Under the pieces are notes generated by a model. It saw nothing but the letters and a program-made list of their open reading frames with translations, searched no databases and was not told the origin of the DNA. A stretch of 45,798 bases of DNA from Phycisphaerales bacterium (lineage in GTDB: Bacteria; Planctomycetota; Phycisphaerae; Phycisphaerales; UBA1924), in contig JAESRA010000155.1 of NCBI GenBank assembly GCA_016764895.1, positions 1 to 45,798 of the forward strand, given 5' to 3'. Position numbers and translations under genes: made by a program. Every line of letters begins with the position of its first letter. Within the stretch, counting starts at the first letter, position 1. Of this stretch, positions 26,033-34,775 are shown piece after piece.

Positions 26033-27382
26033 ATGTCCGTGGCGATGCCCGAATCGAATCACAGCACCAGTATCCAAGACGACACCCGTCGTCCAGTCGT
26101 TGCGTGCCAGCAGCTTACCAAAACATTCAAAGATTTCTGGATGCGTGACCAGGCGCGTGCAGTGGATAACCTGGATATGGTCATCCACGAACGAGAAATC
26201 TTCGGGCTCCTCGGTCCCAACGGCTCAGGCAAAAGCACGACCATCAAACTCATCCTCGGACTCCTCAAACCAACCAGCGGCCGCGTCATGGTCTTCGACA
26301 AACCAACCACACATGTCGCCACCAAAGCACGCATCGGATACCTCCCAGAAGAAAGCTACCTCTACCCCTTCCTCAACGCACGCGAAACACTCGACTACTA
26401 CGGCAAACTCTTCCGCCTCGACTCCAAAACCCGCAAGACCCGCATCGACGAACTCCTCGAAATGGTCGGGCTCGAACACGCACAGTTCCGTCCAGTCCGC
26501 GAATACTCCAAAGGAATGCAAAGGCGCATCGGCATCGCCCAAGCACTCATCAACGACCCAGACCTCCTGATCCTCGACGAACCCACCACCGGGCTCGATC
26601 CCATCGGCACCAAGCAGGTCAAAGACCTGATCCTCGAACTCGGACGCCGCGGAAAAACAATCATCCTCTCAAGCCATCTCCTCACCGATGTCGAAGATGT
26701 CGTCGATCGCATGGTCATCCTCTATGGCGGCAAAATTCGCAGAGAAGGCACCTGCGACGACCTGCTCTCCTCCAAAGAACGCACCTCAATTGAAACCGAC
26801 GAACTCGACGACGCAACCATCGCCGAGATCGACGAAGTCATCCGTCGCCGGTCATCAGGAAGCAAATCCATCCTCTCGGTCAGCTCGCCAAGACAGAAAC
26901 TCGAAGAACTCTTCCTCGGCATCGTCGAAGAAGCACAAGCACAACGCACCGCAACCTCAGGCGTCACCAAAGGCGGCGAAACCGCAGCCTTCCTAAGGTC
27001 CCAAGATGCACCCATCGCCGGCGATGCCCTCATCGACAGCCTGCTCGATTCCGGGTCAACACAAGAAACCTCATCTGATGGACAAACCGAACTGTCTGAG
27101 GCCAATGCTGTGGCCAACGAATCCGACACCGCCTCAAAAGAATCACAAACACAGGATGATGACGGCGTAATCAGCGCCCTTATGACAGCCCAAGACACTC
27201 CCGAAACTCAACCCAACGCGCAGACCAACACGCAGCCCAAAGCGCAATCCGGCACACAAACCGGCACACAATCCGCCGAGCCCGCCCAAAGCCAGCATCA
27301 GTCAAATGACGATGTGGACACCGGGATCATTGATTCTTTGCTCGATTCAGACGACAGTACCGACAATGAAACGGAGCGGTAA
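26033..27382 (+). CDS. ABC transporter ATP-binding protein with long repetitive C-terminal tail
   Basis: The ATPase of an ABC-2 type exporter, 449 residues. Walker A is GPNGSGKST (residues 61-69), signature YSKGMQRRIGIAQAL near 158, Walker B LLILDEPTTGLDP near 178, and the H-loop histidine is in IILSSHLLTDVEDV. About 300 residues make a normal CcmA/NatA-type subunit. The remaining 150 are an acidic, Gln/Thr/Ser-rich, probably disordered tail carrying three similar short motifs: DALIDSLLDSGS near 330, DGVISALMTAQD near 378 and DTGIIDSLLDSD near 428. ATG 2 bp after the HflK-like stop, and the TAA overlaps the next ATG by one base (TAATG), so translation of all three is coupled. Confidence 0.93.
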   Translation: MSVAMPESNHSTSIQDDTRRPVVACQQLTKTFKDFWMRDQARAVDNLDMVIHEREIFGLLGPNGSGKSTTIKLILGLLKPTSGRVMVFDKPTTHVATKARIGYLPEESYLYPFLNARETLDYYGKLFRLDSKTRKTRIDELLEMVGLEHAQFRPVREYSKGMQRRIGIAQALINDPDLLILDEPTTGLDPIGTKQVKDLILELGRRGKTIILSSHLLTDVEDVVDRMVILYGGKIRREGTCDDLLSSKERTSIETDELDDATIAEIDEVIRRRSSGSKSILSVSSPRQKLEELFLGIVEEAQAQRTATSGVTKGGETAAFLRSQDAPIAGDALIDSLLDSGSTQETSSDGQTELSEANAVANESDTASKESQTQDDDGVISALMTAQDTPETQPNAQTNTQPKAQSGTQTGTQSAEPAQSQHQSNDDVDTGIIDSLLDSDDSTDNETER

Positions 27383-29340
27383 TGTTGAGTTCTCGTATCA
27401 GTTCCCGGATAAGCGCACTCGACCGCTTTCAGCATGGGCGATCATTCAAGATCGCCGCTTCGGCACTCGTGCTGATCGCGCTGCTGACCTACATCGGATT
27501 CTCGATCGTCGGCTCAACAACCAAACAATCCGGCGACTGGGTCTCAGAGGTCCCCGAACTGCTCCAAGACCAAGACGGCAACATCGTCTCCAACCCAATC
27601 GCTGCCCGTGACAAACAACTCCGAGCAATCCTCGATGTCTCTCAATCACCCGTCAATGGCGTCATCAGCGTCTCGCTACTCCTCGCCTTTCTTCTCGTCG
27701 TCATCTGGCTCAACCTGGGGCTGACCTACATAGGCACCATCGCGATCGTCGGGCTCATAGGCTGGCCGCTCTTTAAATTTGGATATGGCGCGTGGTCCGG
27801 GCTGGGCTTTGTCATCATCGGCGTCACCATGCTGATGATGAGCTTCACAGTATTGCTCCGCGCCCTGCGGATCGCACTCAGCGGCGCTCATCCTGTGTTG
27901 GCCATCGCTCGCAATGTGCTTGCCGAAGCGGTCAGGATGAAAATCTCAATCGTGTTCATTCTGCTCTTGGCGTTCATGCTCGCCGTGATGCCCATGATGC
28001 TCGATACCGATCAACCACTGCGGTACCGGGTTCAGGGGTTCTTGCAATGGTCAACGGGGGCCTCATTCTGGCTCATCGCACTCTTGGTGGTGTTCTTTAG
28101 TGCCGCCACTGTGTCGTATGAACAACGCGAAAAAGTAATCTGGCAGACCATGACCAAGCCCGTCGCGGCCTGGCAATACATCTTGGGCAAATGGCTCGGA
28201 GTGGTCCTCCTCTCAGGTGCCTTGCTGACCGTCTCCGGACTGGGAATATTCCAGTTCACCGAATATCTCCGCTCCCAGACCGCTCTGGGCGAAGTCGCCC
28301 CCTACCAAGCAAGCGAAGGCCGGATCATGACCGAGGATCGGATGATCCTCGAAACCCAGGTCTTGACTGCCCGGAAATCGGTGATCCCATATCTGCCCTT
28401 TGGCCCCAACGACCAGCAGTTCGATGCAGCCCTTGAGTCTGAGGTTCAAAAAGAACGGCTCCTCCAATCCAACTTCAATCCAACGCCTGCCCAACTCGCC
28501 GGCATGCGAAAGAAAATCTACGACGATGCGGTCACCGATTACCGTTCAATCGATCCGCGAACAGAGGGATACGCGACATTCTCATTCCAGAATCTCCATC
28601 AAGCCAAAATCTCCGGCAAACCGCTCACGCTTCGGTACAAGATCAACGCCGAGGGAAACCGTCCCGATATGTTCTACGCGTTGACCTTTGCCTTTGAAGA
28701 CGGAACGATAATCCCCAGGCCACAGACCGGGCTTGGGTTCTCACACACATTTACTATTGATTCCCAATTCATCAATCAGCAAGGCGTACTGAATTTTCAA
28801 ATCTATAACGGCGAACTCGGATTGGACCGCAACGAGAACATGATGCTGCGTCCAAACTCGGGCACCATGACCATCCCTCCCGACGGGCTCGAAATTTCTT
28901 ATCAGGTCGGTTCTTTCCAGAGCAATTTCATGCGCATCATGATGGTCCTCTGGGTCAAACTCGCGATGCTTGCGATGATCGCTGTCTGGGCCTCGTCTTT
29001 CGCTTCGTTCCCGGTCGCGTGCCTGATGTCGATCTCGGTTTTCCTCATCGGAGAGTCCGCCGGGTTTGTTCAATCTGCACTCCCGGCCTGGGCGATGGAT
29101 TCAGATTCGATCATTGGCATATTCAGAACAGGCATCTTCCACTTTGCCAATGCCGTCTCCAAGTTCTTCAGCATCTATCACGAACTCAAGCCAACCCAAA
29201 GAATTTCCGACGGCCGTGTACTCAGTTGGGCACAAGTTTCAAGCGGCGTCCTCGCACTCGGGGCGGCCACCGGCGTGTTTTATCTATTGAGCATCTACAT
29301 CTTCAAGCGTCGCCAGCTGGCGATCTATTCAGGGCAATAG
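27382..29340 (+). CDS. ABC-2 type transporter permease
   Basis: A large membrane protein of 652 residues that partners the ATPase just upstream. It has an N-terminal segment near 27-47, a cluster near 95-160, further segments near 190-300, a soluble extracytoplasmic domain of about 210 residues (300-510, with beta-rich TFSFQNLHQAKISGKPLTLR) and three or four C-terminal segments including KLAMLAMIAVWASSFASFPV. The coupling sequence VSYEQREKVIWQTMTKPVAA resembles the ISREIENKT element of the permease at 19473-20993, and both share the same overall plan, so they look like distant paralogs. One-base overlap with the ATPase gene. The substrate is unknown. Confidence 0.9.
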   Translation: MLSSRISSRISALDRFQHGRSFKIAASALVLIALLTYIGFSIVGSTTKQSGDWVSEVPELLQDQDGNIVSNPIAARDKQLRAILDVSQSPVNGVISVSLLLAFLLVVIWLNLGLTYIGTIAIVGLIGWPLFKFGYGAWSGLGFVIIGVTMLMMSFTVLLRALRIALSGAHPVLAIARNVLAEAVRMKISIVFILLLAFMLAVMPMMLDTDQPLRYRVQGFLQWSTGASFWLIALLVVFFSAATVSYEQREKVIWQTMTKPVAAWQYILGKWLGVVLLSGALLTVSGLGIFQFTEYLRSQTALGEVAPYQASEGRIMTEDRMILETQVLTARKSVIPYLPFGPNDQQFDAALESEVQKERLLQSNFNPTPAQLAGMRKKIYDDAVTDYRSIDPRTEGYATFSFQNLHQAKISGKPLTLRYKINAEGNRPDMFYALTFAFEDGTIIPRPQTGLGFSHTFTIDSQFINQQGVLNFQIYNGELGLDRNENMMLRPNSGTMTIPPDGLEISYQVGSFQSNFMRIMMVLWVKLAMLAMIAVWASSFASFPVACLMSISVFLIGESAGFVQSALPAWAMDSDSIIGIFRTGIFHFANAVSKFFSIYHELKPTQRISDGRVLSWAQVSSGVLALGAATGVFYLLSIYIFKRRQLAIYSGQ

Positions 29341-29350
29341 GAGAGCAACC

Positions 29351-31339
29351 ATGGGACACAACACAAAGGTGCGTCTGATCGCGATCCTGGTGATGATGCT
29401 CGGGCTCCTAGGCTCAGGCATCTTGACCACCGCCATCGCATCTTCGCAAGGCCGCCACGAACTCGTCTACACCGACCGCGCCGAAGATGGCGACCCGCCC
29501 CAAGTCGCCCTCGGTATCGCCATGGGCGCGTTCCGCGGAATCTTCGTCAACATCCTCTGGCTCCAAGCAACCGCCGCCAAAGAAGACGGCCGCTTCTACG
29601 AATCCATCGAACTCGCCTCGATGATCACAAAACTCCAACCAAGACTCCCCCAAGTATGGACATTCCACGCATGGAACATGGCCTACAACATCTCCGTCAC
29701 CACACACACACCAGAAGAACGCTGGCAGTGGGTCATGGCAGGGATTAATCTGCTCCGCAAAGAAGGCCTCAGGGCAAACCCAAACGACATGCACATGCAC
29801 AAGGAACTCGGGTGGATGTTCCTCCACAAAATCGGCGGCTACACCGACGATGCAAACCAACACTACAAACGACAGCTCGCCTACAAATGGCACAACATCA
29901 TGGGCCCCGCCCCAATCATCAACCCCGAAGAACGCGAGCGAGCCAAGGTCATCGAGCTTTACGCAGCGTGGGTTCAACGCATTGTTGATGCCCCCAACTC
30001 CCGCTCGATGCTCCGCGAATTGAATCCAGTGGCCGATGAGATCGCCCAAAGATACGAAGCAGACTTCAAAACAAACAGACGGCTTGGGTCAGACACAACG
30101 ATCGATCAAGAGTTCCTCCGCCGCTATCAACTCGACATCGAGATTGTCCGCGCCGGCAAGCTTTGGACAATCGAAAATGAATCGGGACCCAAAACCAAAA
30201 ACATGCACGCCCTCCGCGAGCAGTACACCAACGAGCAAGACTGGGACGACCTGGCCAACTTCCTCCGCAAGCATGTTTTGATCAAAGAATACAACATGGA
30301 ACCCGTGCGGATGGTCCAGCAGGTCCACAAGTTCGGCCCCATCGACTGGCGCGTGCCCGCAGCCCACGCCCTGTACTGGTCCTCACGCGGCACCGATGTA
30401 GGACGCATGGAAGTCAGCGCACGCAACCGCTCATCGCTCGACTTCCTCAACGCCTTCCGCATCGTCATGCAATCCGTCCAAGACCTCTGGCGCCACGGAG
30501 ACATGTACTTCAACTATCTCGATGTCCACGAAGGACGCGCCGCCTACTACCAAGGCGTGCCCAATGTCTACTTCGTACCAACCTACGGCGCGATGCTCCA
30601 CGAGGTCGTCAACGCCTCGGGCATCTACGAAGCCGACCACAAACCCTACCGCCAGTACGCCGTCGGCTACGAGAACTTCCTGCGTGATGCCGTCCGGTTC
30701 TTCTACCGCCGCGGCGATCTAGAGAACGCCAACTTCTGGTACGACAAACTGAGAAACTTCGAAGGCGTCAATGTCAACGATCCAGACTTTGCCTACGAGA
30801 TGTCCCTCTCGCTCAAAGAGTTCGCAGACAAACAACTCTATGACTCACTCGGAGCGCCACAAGTCGCCGTCTCCGAGGTCTTTGCCTCGCTCCAAAACGC
30901 CTTCTTCAATGGCCTCATGGTCCGAGACATGGATGTATTCAACGGACAATGGGACTATGCGCGCAAAGCCCACGCCTACTACTTCAAGCAACAGTTCAAC
31001 GAAGTTGTCGCCTCAACAAACACCGCTCGCATGGAGTTTATGGACCGCGATTTCACATTCCTCGCAGGCCAGTTGTTCGCCAACATGATCATGACCGTCC
31101 ATCCCGAACAAGCCGAACTCTTATACGGCTACGCCCCGGATGATCTCAAACGCTACGCCTACGACTCACTAGCAACCCAGTTCAAACCGCTGGTTGACTC
31201 CATGGCCGAGCAAGGCAAGTCCGAACCATTCTCAGTCCTCTTCCCAGAACCCGAAGGCATGCCCCAGTTCCGCGTCTTCTATGAAGCCAAAATCGACGCC
31301 CGCTCCAAACGCGGTGCCAAAGGCGTGAAGAACAACTGA
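29351..31339 (+). CDS. Exported 662-residue protein of unknown function, last gene of the SPFH/ABC operon
   Basis: The ATG has GGAG seven bases upstream and lies 10 bp after the permease stop. One N-terminal membrane segment (VRLIAILVMMLGLLGSGILT) anchors it or acts as a signal; the rest looks extracytoplasmic and helical, with TPR-like pattern (EDGRFYESIELASMITKLQP near 78-97). Tryptophan/tyrosine-rich segments (VWTFHAWNMAYNISVTTHTP, ELGWMFLHKIGGYTDDANQH) look strongly conserved in character. No catalytic signature is seen. I do not recognise a named family, though such proteins seem planctomycete-like. Its operon position suggests it works with the exporter and the SPFH complex on the outer face of the membrane; that is an inference. 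Confidence 0.85.
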   Translation: MGHNTKVRLIAILVMMLGLLGSGILTTAIASSQGRHELVYTDRAEDGDPPQVALGIAMGAFRGIFVNILWLQATAAKEDGRFYESIELASMITKLQPRLPQVWTFHAWNMAYNISVTTHTPEERWQWVMAGINLLRKEGLRANPNDMHMHKELGWMFLHKIGGYTDDANQHYKRQLAYKWHNIMGPAPIINPEERERAKVIELYAAWVQRIVDAPNSRSMLRELNPVADEIAQRYEADFKTNRRLGSDTTIDQEFLRRYQLDIEIVRAGKLWTIENESGPKTKNMHALREQYTNEQDWDDLANFLRKHVLIKEYNMEPVRMVQQVHKFGPIDWRVPAAHALYWSSRGTDVGRMEVSARNRSSLDFLNAFRIVMQSVQDLWRHGDMYFNYLDVHEGRAAYYQGVPNVYFVPTYGAMLHEVVNASGIYEADHKPYRQYAVGYENFLRDAVRFFYRRGDLENANFWYDKLRNFEGVNVNDPDFAYEMSLSLKEFADKQLYDSLGAPQVAVSEVFASLQNAFFNGLMVRDMDVFNGQWDYARKAHAYYFKQQFNEVVASTNTARMEFMDRDFTFLAGQLFANMIMTVHPEQAELLYGYAPDDLKRYAYDSLATQFKPLVDSMAEQGKSEPFSVLFPEPEGMPQFRVFYEAKIDARSKRGAKGVKNN

Positions 31340-31361
31340 TCAATCAGGCCTATAGATTGGA

Positions 31362-32384
31362 TCAATCCGTGAGCATTGCTCGCGCCTGCTCATAACGGTC
31401 GAGTGTGCCTTCAACGACATCAGCCGGGAGAACAGGTCCAGGAGTGGTCTTATCCCAAGAGCCCGAATCAACCAGTGATTGCAGGTACTCCCGAACAAAC
31501 TGCTTGTCAAAACTCGCCTGAGCGCGCCCAGGTTCATACAAATCCGCAGGCCAGAACCGCGACGAATCAGGCGTGAGCGCCTCGTCAATCAAGATCGGGT
31601 CGTTATCAATAATCTCTCCATCGCTGTTGATCGGGAGCCCGAACTCAAACTTGGTATCCGCCAAAATAATCCCACGCTTGAACGCATACTCAGCGGCTCG
31701 ACAGTAAATCTCAAGAGACCGCTCCCGAAGCACCCGCATCAACTTCTCCCCGCCCAAATCAGCAACATGCTCGCACGCCTGCTCATACCCAACATTTTCA
31801 TCATGCCCCTCCTGGGCCTTGGTCGCTGGGGTAAAAATCGGCTCATCGAGCCGGTCGCATTGCCTCAGACCAGCCGGGAGCAGCACCCCGCACACCGAGC
31901 CAGTTTGCTGATAGTCCACAAGCCCAGAACCTTCAAGATACCCCCGCACCACACACTCCACCGGAATCACCCGGCACAAACGACCAATCGTCGTCCGCCC
32001 CCGAAGATGCCCGCGCCCCGTCGTCGGGGTCAACGCCTCATCGGGGATCAGCCGGTCGTCCGTTGAAATCAGGTGGGTCTTGCAAATTCCTTGCGCTTCG
32101 ATCCATTTGAGCCAGAAGGTCGCAATCGAGGTCAGCACCCGTCCCTTCCCCGGGATCGGCGTAGGCAAAATGACATCAAATGCACTGATCCGATCCGTCG
32201 CGATCATCACAAGAGCCCCGGCTCCATCAAGCTCTGCCCCCGCAGAGCCGCCCTGCATCATCTCCTCAGGCAGAACATAAATATCCCGAACCTTCCCCCT
32301 CCGGACGCCGGGGAGTTTCAGATCAGTCTCAGAAGTCACCAGTGCTGATCCTGAAGAACTCTGCGATGATGGATTGGTGCTCAT
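31362..32384 (-). CDS. purC: Phosphoribosylaminoimidazole-succinocarboxamide synthase (SAICAR synthetase)
   Basis: This purine-synthesis enzyme joins CAIR and aspartate using ATP; 340 residues from the ATG at 32384 (MSTNPSSQ). Motifs: RRGKVRDIYVL, ATDRISAFDVILPTPIPGKG, VECVVRGYLEGSG, RGIILADTKFEFG and IDEALTPDSSRFWPADLY. The N-terminal 17-residue Ser-rich tail and an insertion after YVLPEEMMQGGSAGAELDG lengthen it slightly; the 300-residue eukaryote-type PurC subfamily is the better match. A longer frame to 32435 lacks a better start. It stands alone between two + strand blocks and is not next to other pur genes. The stop lies 22 bp from that of the SPFH/ABC operon (convergent). Confidence 0.95.
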   Translation of the reverse strand: MSTNPSSQSSSGSALVTSETDLKLPGVRRGKVRDIYVLPEEMMQGGSAGAELDGAGALVMIATDRISAFDVILPTPIPGKGRVLTSIATFWLKWIEAQGICKTHLISTDDRLIPDEALTPTTGRGHLRGRTTIGRLCRVIPVECVVRGYLEGSGLVDYQQTGSVCGVLLPAGLRQCDRLDEPIFTPATKAQEGHDENVGYEQACEHVADLGGEKLMRVLRERSLEIYCRAAEYAFKRGIILADTKFEFGLPINSDGEIIDNDPILIDEALTPDSSRFWPADLYEPGRAQASFDKQFVREYLQSLVDSGSWDKTTPGPVLPADVVEGTLDRYEQARAMLTD

Positions 32385-32567
32385 CTTGTGAGCGTAGTCA
32401 GCAAGCCCAATCCTCGCCAGCCAAGATCGACACAACTATCCTGATTCCTTCCCTTCGGGCTCGCCCTGAGCCTGAATGGATCATATTCTTATCGACCGAA
32501 CCCCCGCCGGGCTCGGCTTGTCTATCAGCAGGTAGACAACAGGTAGACAGAGGAGATTTTCGAGACC

Positions 32568-34265
32568 ATGCTCCGGTTTGTATCCATCGATCCCACGCCA
32601 ACAACCACCGGGGCACTCTCCGGCGCCTATCTCGTGGGCAAAGACAATGTCGCCATCGCCGGCGAAGTCACCGTCTGCGACGGGATCATTGTCTGTGAAA
32701 AAGGAACCACCGAAGCCGTTGCCATCGCCGTCCAACTCGACCTCGACCAAGGCCGGCTCGATCAACTCGGAAGCGACATCGTTGTTGAGGGCGTGAGGCT
32801 CGCTCCGCTTGGGACCTGGACTCTCCAGACCTGCCTCCTGCCCCAACGCGAGAGCCCGTATCTGCTGGTCTTGGAACTCGCCCGTCATCGAATCATGATG
32901 TTCCTGACCAAACTCGAAGACTGGCAAGCGATCGAATCAACCGAAGGCACCCTCCCGATGCGTTTGTTTGACATCGCCCGCGAGTCCTTTATCCAAGCGA
33001 TGGTCTGTGCACCAGATTCGATCCTCCCGGATTCCAAAGCCGCCAAGTTGGCTCTGCGTGCTCTTTGGATTGCGTTGGAAGCTTCTGAGCGTCTTGCGCT
33101 TCAGCAAGCTGAGCGCGATTTTACGCCGAGAAATGATGGCTCGATGTACGAAAGCATCGAATCAGAACACACCGACCCCGCCAAACGCAAGCCAATCCTC
33201 CACCCCGGACGAGGCGGCGTCATGCTCCCATTCAAGCCAGCCATGGGTTCGGTTGTTTCGCCCAATATCTTTGCCCCGATGACTCAAGACGCAATCGCAC
33301 GATCCTGCGATTTCATCACCGTCCCGATGCGATGGACCGAAATGGAACCCGCCGAGGGCGAGTACGACTATTCAAAGACAGACCGCTGGATCGAATGGGC
33401 GATCCGCCAGGCCAAAATACAAGTCGTCGGTGGCCCCCTCATCGACTTCCGTTCCACAAGCGTCCCCGAATGGCTCTACATCTGGGAAAACGACTACGAA
33501 ACCCTCCGAGAACTCGTCTACGAACACATCAAAACACTCGTCACCCGCTACCGAAGAACCGTCACCCGCTGGACCGTCTGCTCCGGACTCCACTGCGGCG
33601 AACACTTCAAACTCTCCTTCGAACAAATGATGGACCTCACAAGAATCTGCGTACTCGTCACCCGCAAACTTCACCCCAGAGCAAAAATCCAAGTCGAAAT
33701 CACCCAACCCTGGGGCGAGTACCACACCCACGACCGCTCATCACTCCCCCCTTTGTTGTACGCCGAAATGCTCTCCCAAGCAGGCATCCAGATCGACGCC
33801 TTCTCCCTTCGCATGCAAATGGGTTCCTACCGCCCAGGCCTCCAAACCCGCGACCTCTTGGCATTCAGCGCGATGCTCGATCAGTACGCAATGCTCGATC
33901 GTCCAATCACCATCTCATCATTGGGTGTCCCCACATCCAAGATTTCACCGAAAGACAATCTTCCGAATCATCCCAATGCCGGAATGTGGAGGCAGCCATG
34001 GAGCGAAGCCCTCCAAGCCGATTGGCTCTCGGCCTACGCCGCCGTAGCGTTGTCGAAGCCCTACATCGAAAGCATCTGCTGGCATGAACTCGCCGACCCC
34101 ACAGGCTCCACCGACATGCGCACCGGCGGACTCATGGACATCAAAGGCCTCGGACGCCCAGCACTCGATCGAATGACCGAACTCCGAACCGCGGTCGCCG
34201 AGTCCAAACTCCCACCCACATGGTCCGCCGATGCACTCCTCGGTTCACAAAACGCTCCCACCTAA
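32568..34265 (+). CDS. GH10-like protein lacking both catalytic glutamates
   Basis: A protein of 565 residues with no signal peptide. Residues 1-185 form a separate N-terminal domain (beta-rich then helical) that I do not recognise. Residues about 215-555 follow the GH10 xylanase plan: CDFITVPMRWTEMEPAEGEY, DYSKTDRWIEWAIRQAKIQV, YRRTVTRWTVCSGLH, TISSLGVP, and SICWHELADP. Where GH10 has WDVVNE (acid/base Glu), this has W335-T-V-C-S-G340; where it has TELD (nucleophile Glu), it has S450-S451-L-G453. So both catalytic positions appear replaced, and xylanase activity is unlikely. It may bind sugar, or be a scaffold. AGGAG lies upstream. Transcribed away from purC. Confidence 0.85.
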   Translation: MLRFVSIDPTPTTTGALSGAYLVGKDNVAIAGEVTVCDGIIVCEKGTTEAVAIAVQLDLDQGRLDQLGSDIVVEGVRLAPLGTWTLQTCLLPQRESPYLLVLELARHRIMMFLTKLEDWQAIESTEGTLPMRLFDIARESFIQAMVCAPDSILPDSKAAKLALRALWIALEASERLALQQAERDFTPRNDGSMYESIESEHTDPAKRKPILHPGRGGVMLPFKPAMGSVVSPNIFAPMTQDAIARSCDFITVPMRWTEMEPAEGEYDYSKTDRWIEWAIRQAKIQVVGGPLIDFRSTSVPEWLYIWENDYETLRELVYEHIKTLVTRYRRTVTRWTVCSGLHCGEHFKLSFEQMMDLTRICVLVTRKLHPRAKIQVEITQPWGEYHTHDRSSLPPLLYAEMLSQAGIQIDAFSLRMQMGSYRPGLQTRDLLAFSAMLDQYAMLDRPITISSLGVPTSKISPKDNLPNHPNAGMWRQPWSEALQADWLSAYAAVALSKPYIESICWHELADPTGSTDMRTGGLMDIKGLGRPALDRMTELRTAVAESKLPPTWSADALLGSQNAPT

Positions 34266-34281
34266 TCGGCGTGTGCCCCAA

Positions 34282-34662
34282 ATGACAAACCAAGAATCAA
34301 CACCCTCCGACTGGTCCAAAACACCCGCGGCCATGGTCTCAACAGCCATCCTCGGAATCGCCTCAATCTCCGGCTTGATATGGTCAATGACCACCACCGC
34401 CGCAACACCAACAGTCCACACGCAACAAATTATAAAAACCGGCCAACCCCCACCCGCCAAGTTGCTAGTCAACATCAACACCGCAGGCACCAACCAGCTC
34501 CAACTCCTCCCCTCCATCGGCCCAAAACTTGCCCAACGAATCATCGACGACCGCACAGAAAATGGCCAATTTAAATCCCTCAAAGACCTCGACCGCGTCA
34601 AAGGCATCGGACCCAAAACCCTAAAACGCCTCGCCGATTGGGTCACCATCACCACACCCTGA
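34282..34662 (+). CDS. ComEA-like helix-hairpin-helix protein
   Basis: A short membrane-anchored protein, 126 residues from the ATG at 34282; an in-frame GTG at 34273 is an alternative. There is one membrane segment near residues 15-37 (MVSTAILGIASISGLIWSM), a Thr/Pro-rich linker, and a C-terminal double helix-hairpin-helix domain: VNINTAGTNQLQLLPSIGPK, then KLAQRIIDDRTENG and LDRVKGIGPKTLKRLADWV. Such domains bind DNA without sequence preference; ComEA-type proteins do so at the outer face of the membrane during DNA uptake. No other competence gene is nearby. It is 16 bp behind the GH10-like gene. Confidence 0.88.
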   Translation: MTNQESTPSDWSKTPAAMVSTAILGIASISGLIWSMTTTAATPTVHTQQIIKTGQPPPAKLLVNINTAGTNQLQLLPSIGPKLAQRIIDDRTENGQFKSLKDLDRVKGIGPKTLKRLADWVTITTP

Positions 34663-34775
34663 CCCACATTCCCGGATATGCTCTCAACAACCCAAACCAA
34701 CCCCATCGGGCGGCTTCAACACAGCCATCCGAGTACACCCGTGCGCGCACTGAAAAAAACAACCACTCAGTATAC

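Noticed and set aside
29414-30049. A 211-codon open frame on the minus strand inside the 662-residue protein gene
   Set aside because: It arises from the C/A-rich third positions of the real gene, which remove stops on the other strand. Its Val/Gly/Asp-rich sequence has no domain.
31340-31361. Possible bidirectional terminator between the 662-residue protein gene and purC
   Set aside because: GATCAATC and GATTGGATC pair only imperfectly and no T-run follows on either strand.
34638-34775. N-terminal extension of Mfd starting GHHHHTLTH
   Set aside because: It overlaps the end of the comEA-like gene, is Pro/His/Asn-rich without homology, and Mfd sequence begins at the ATG at 34776.
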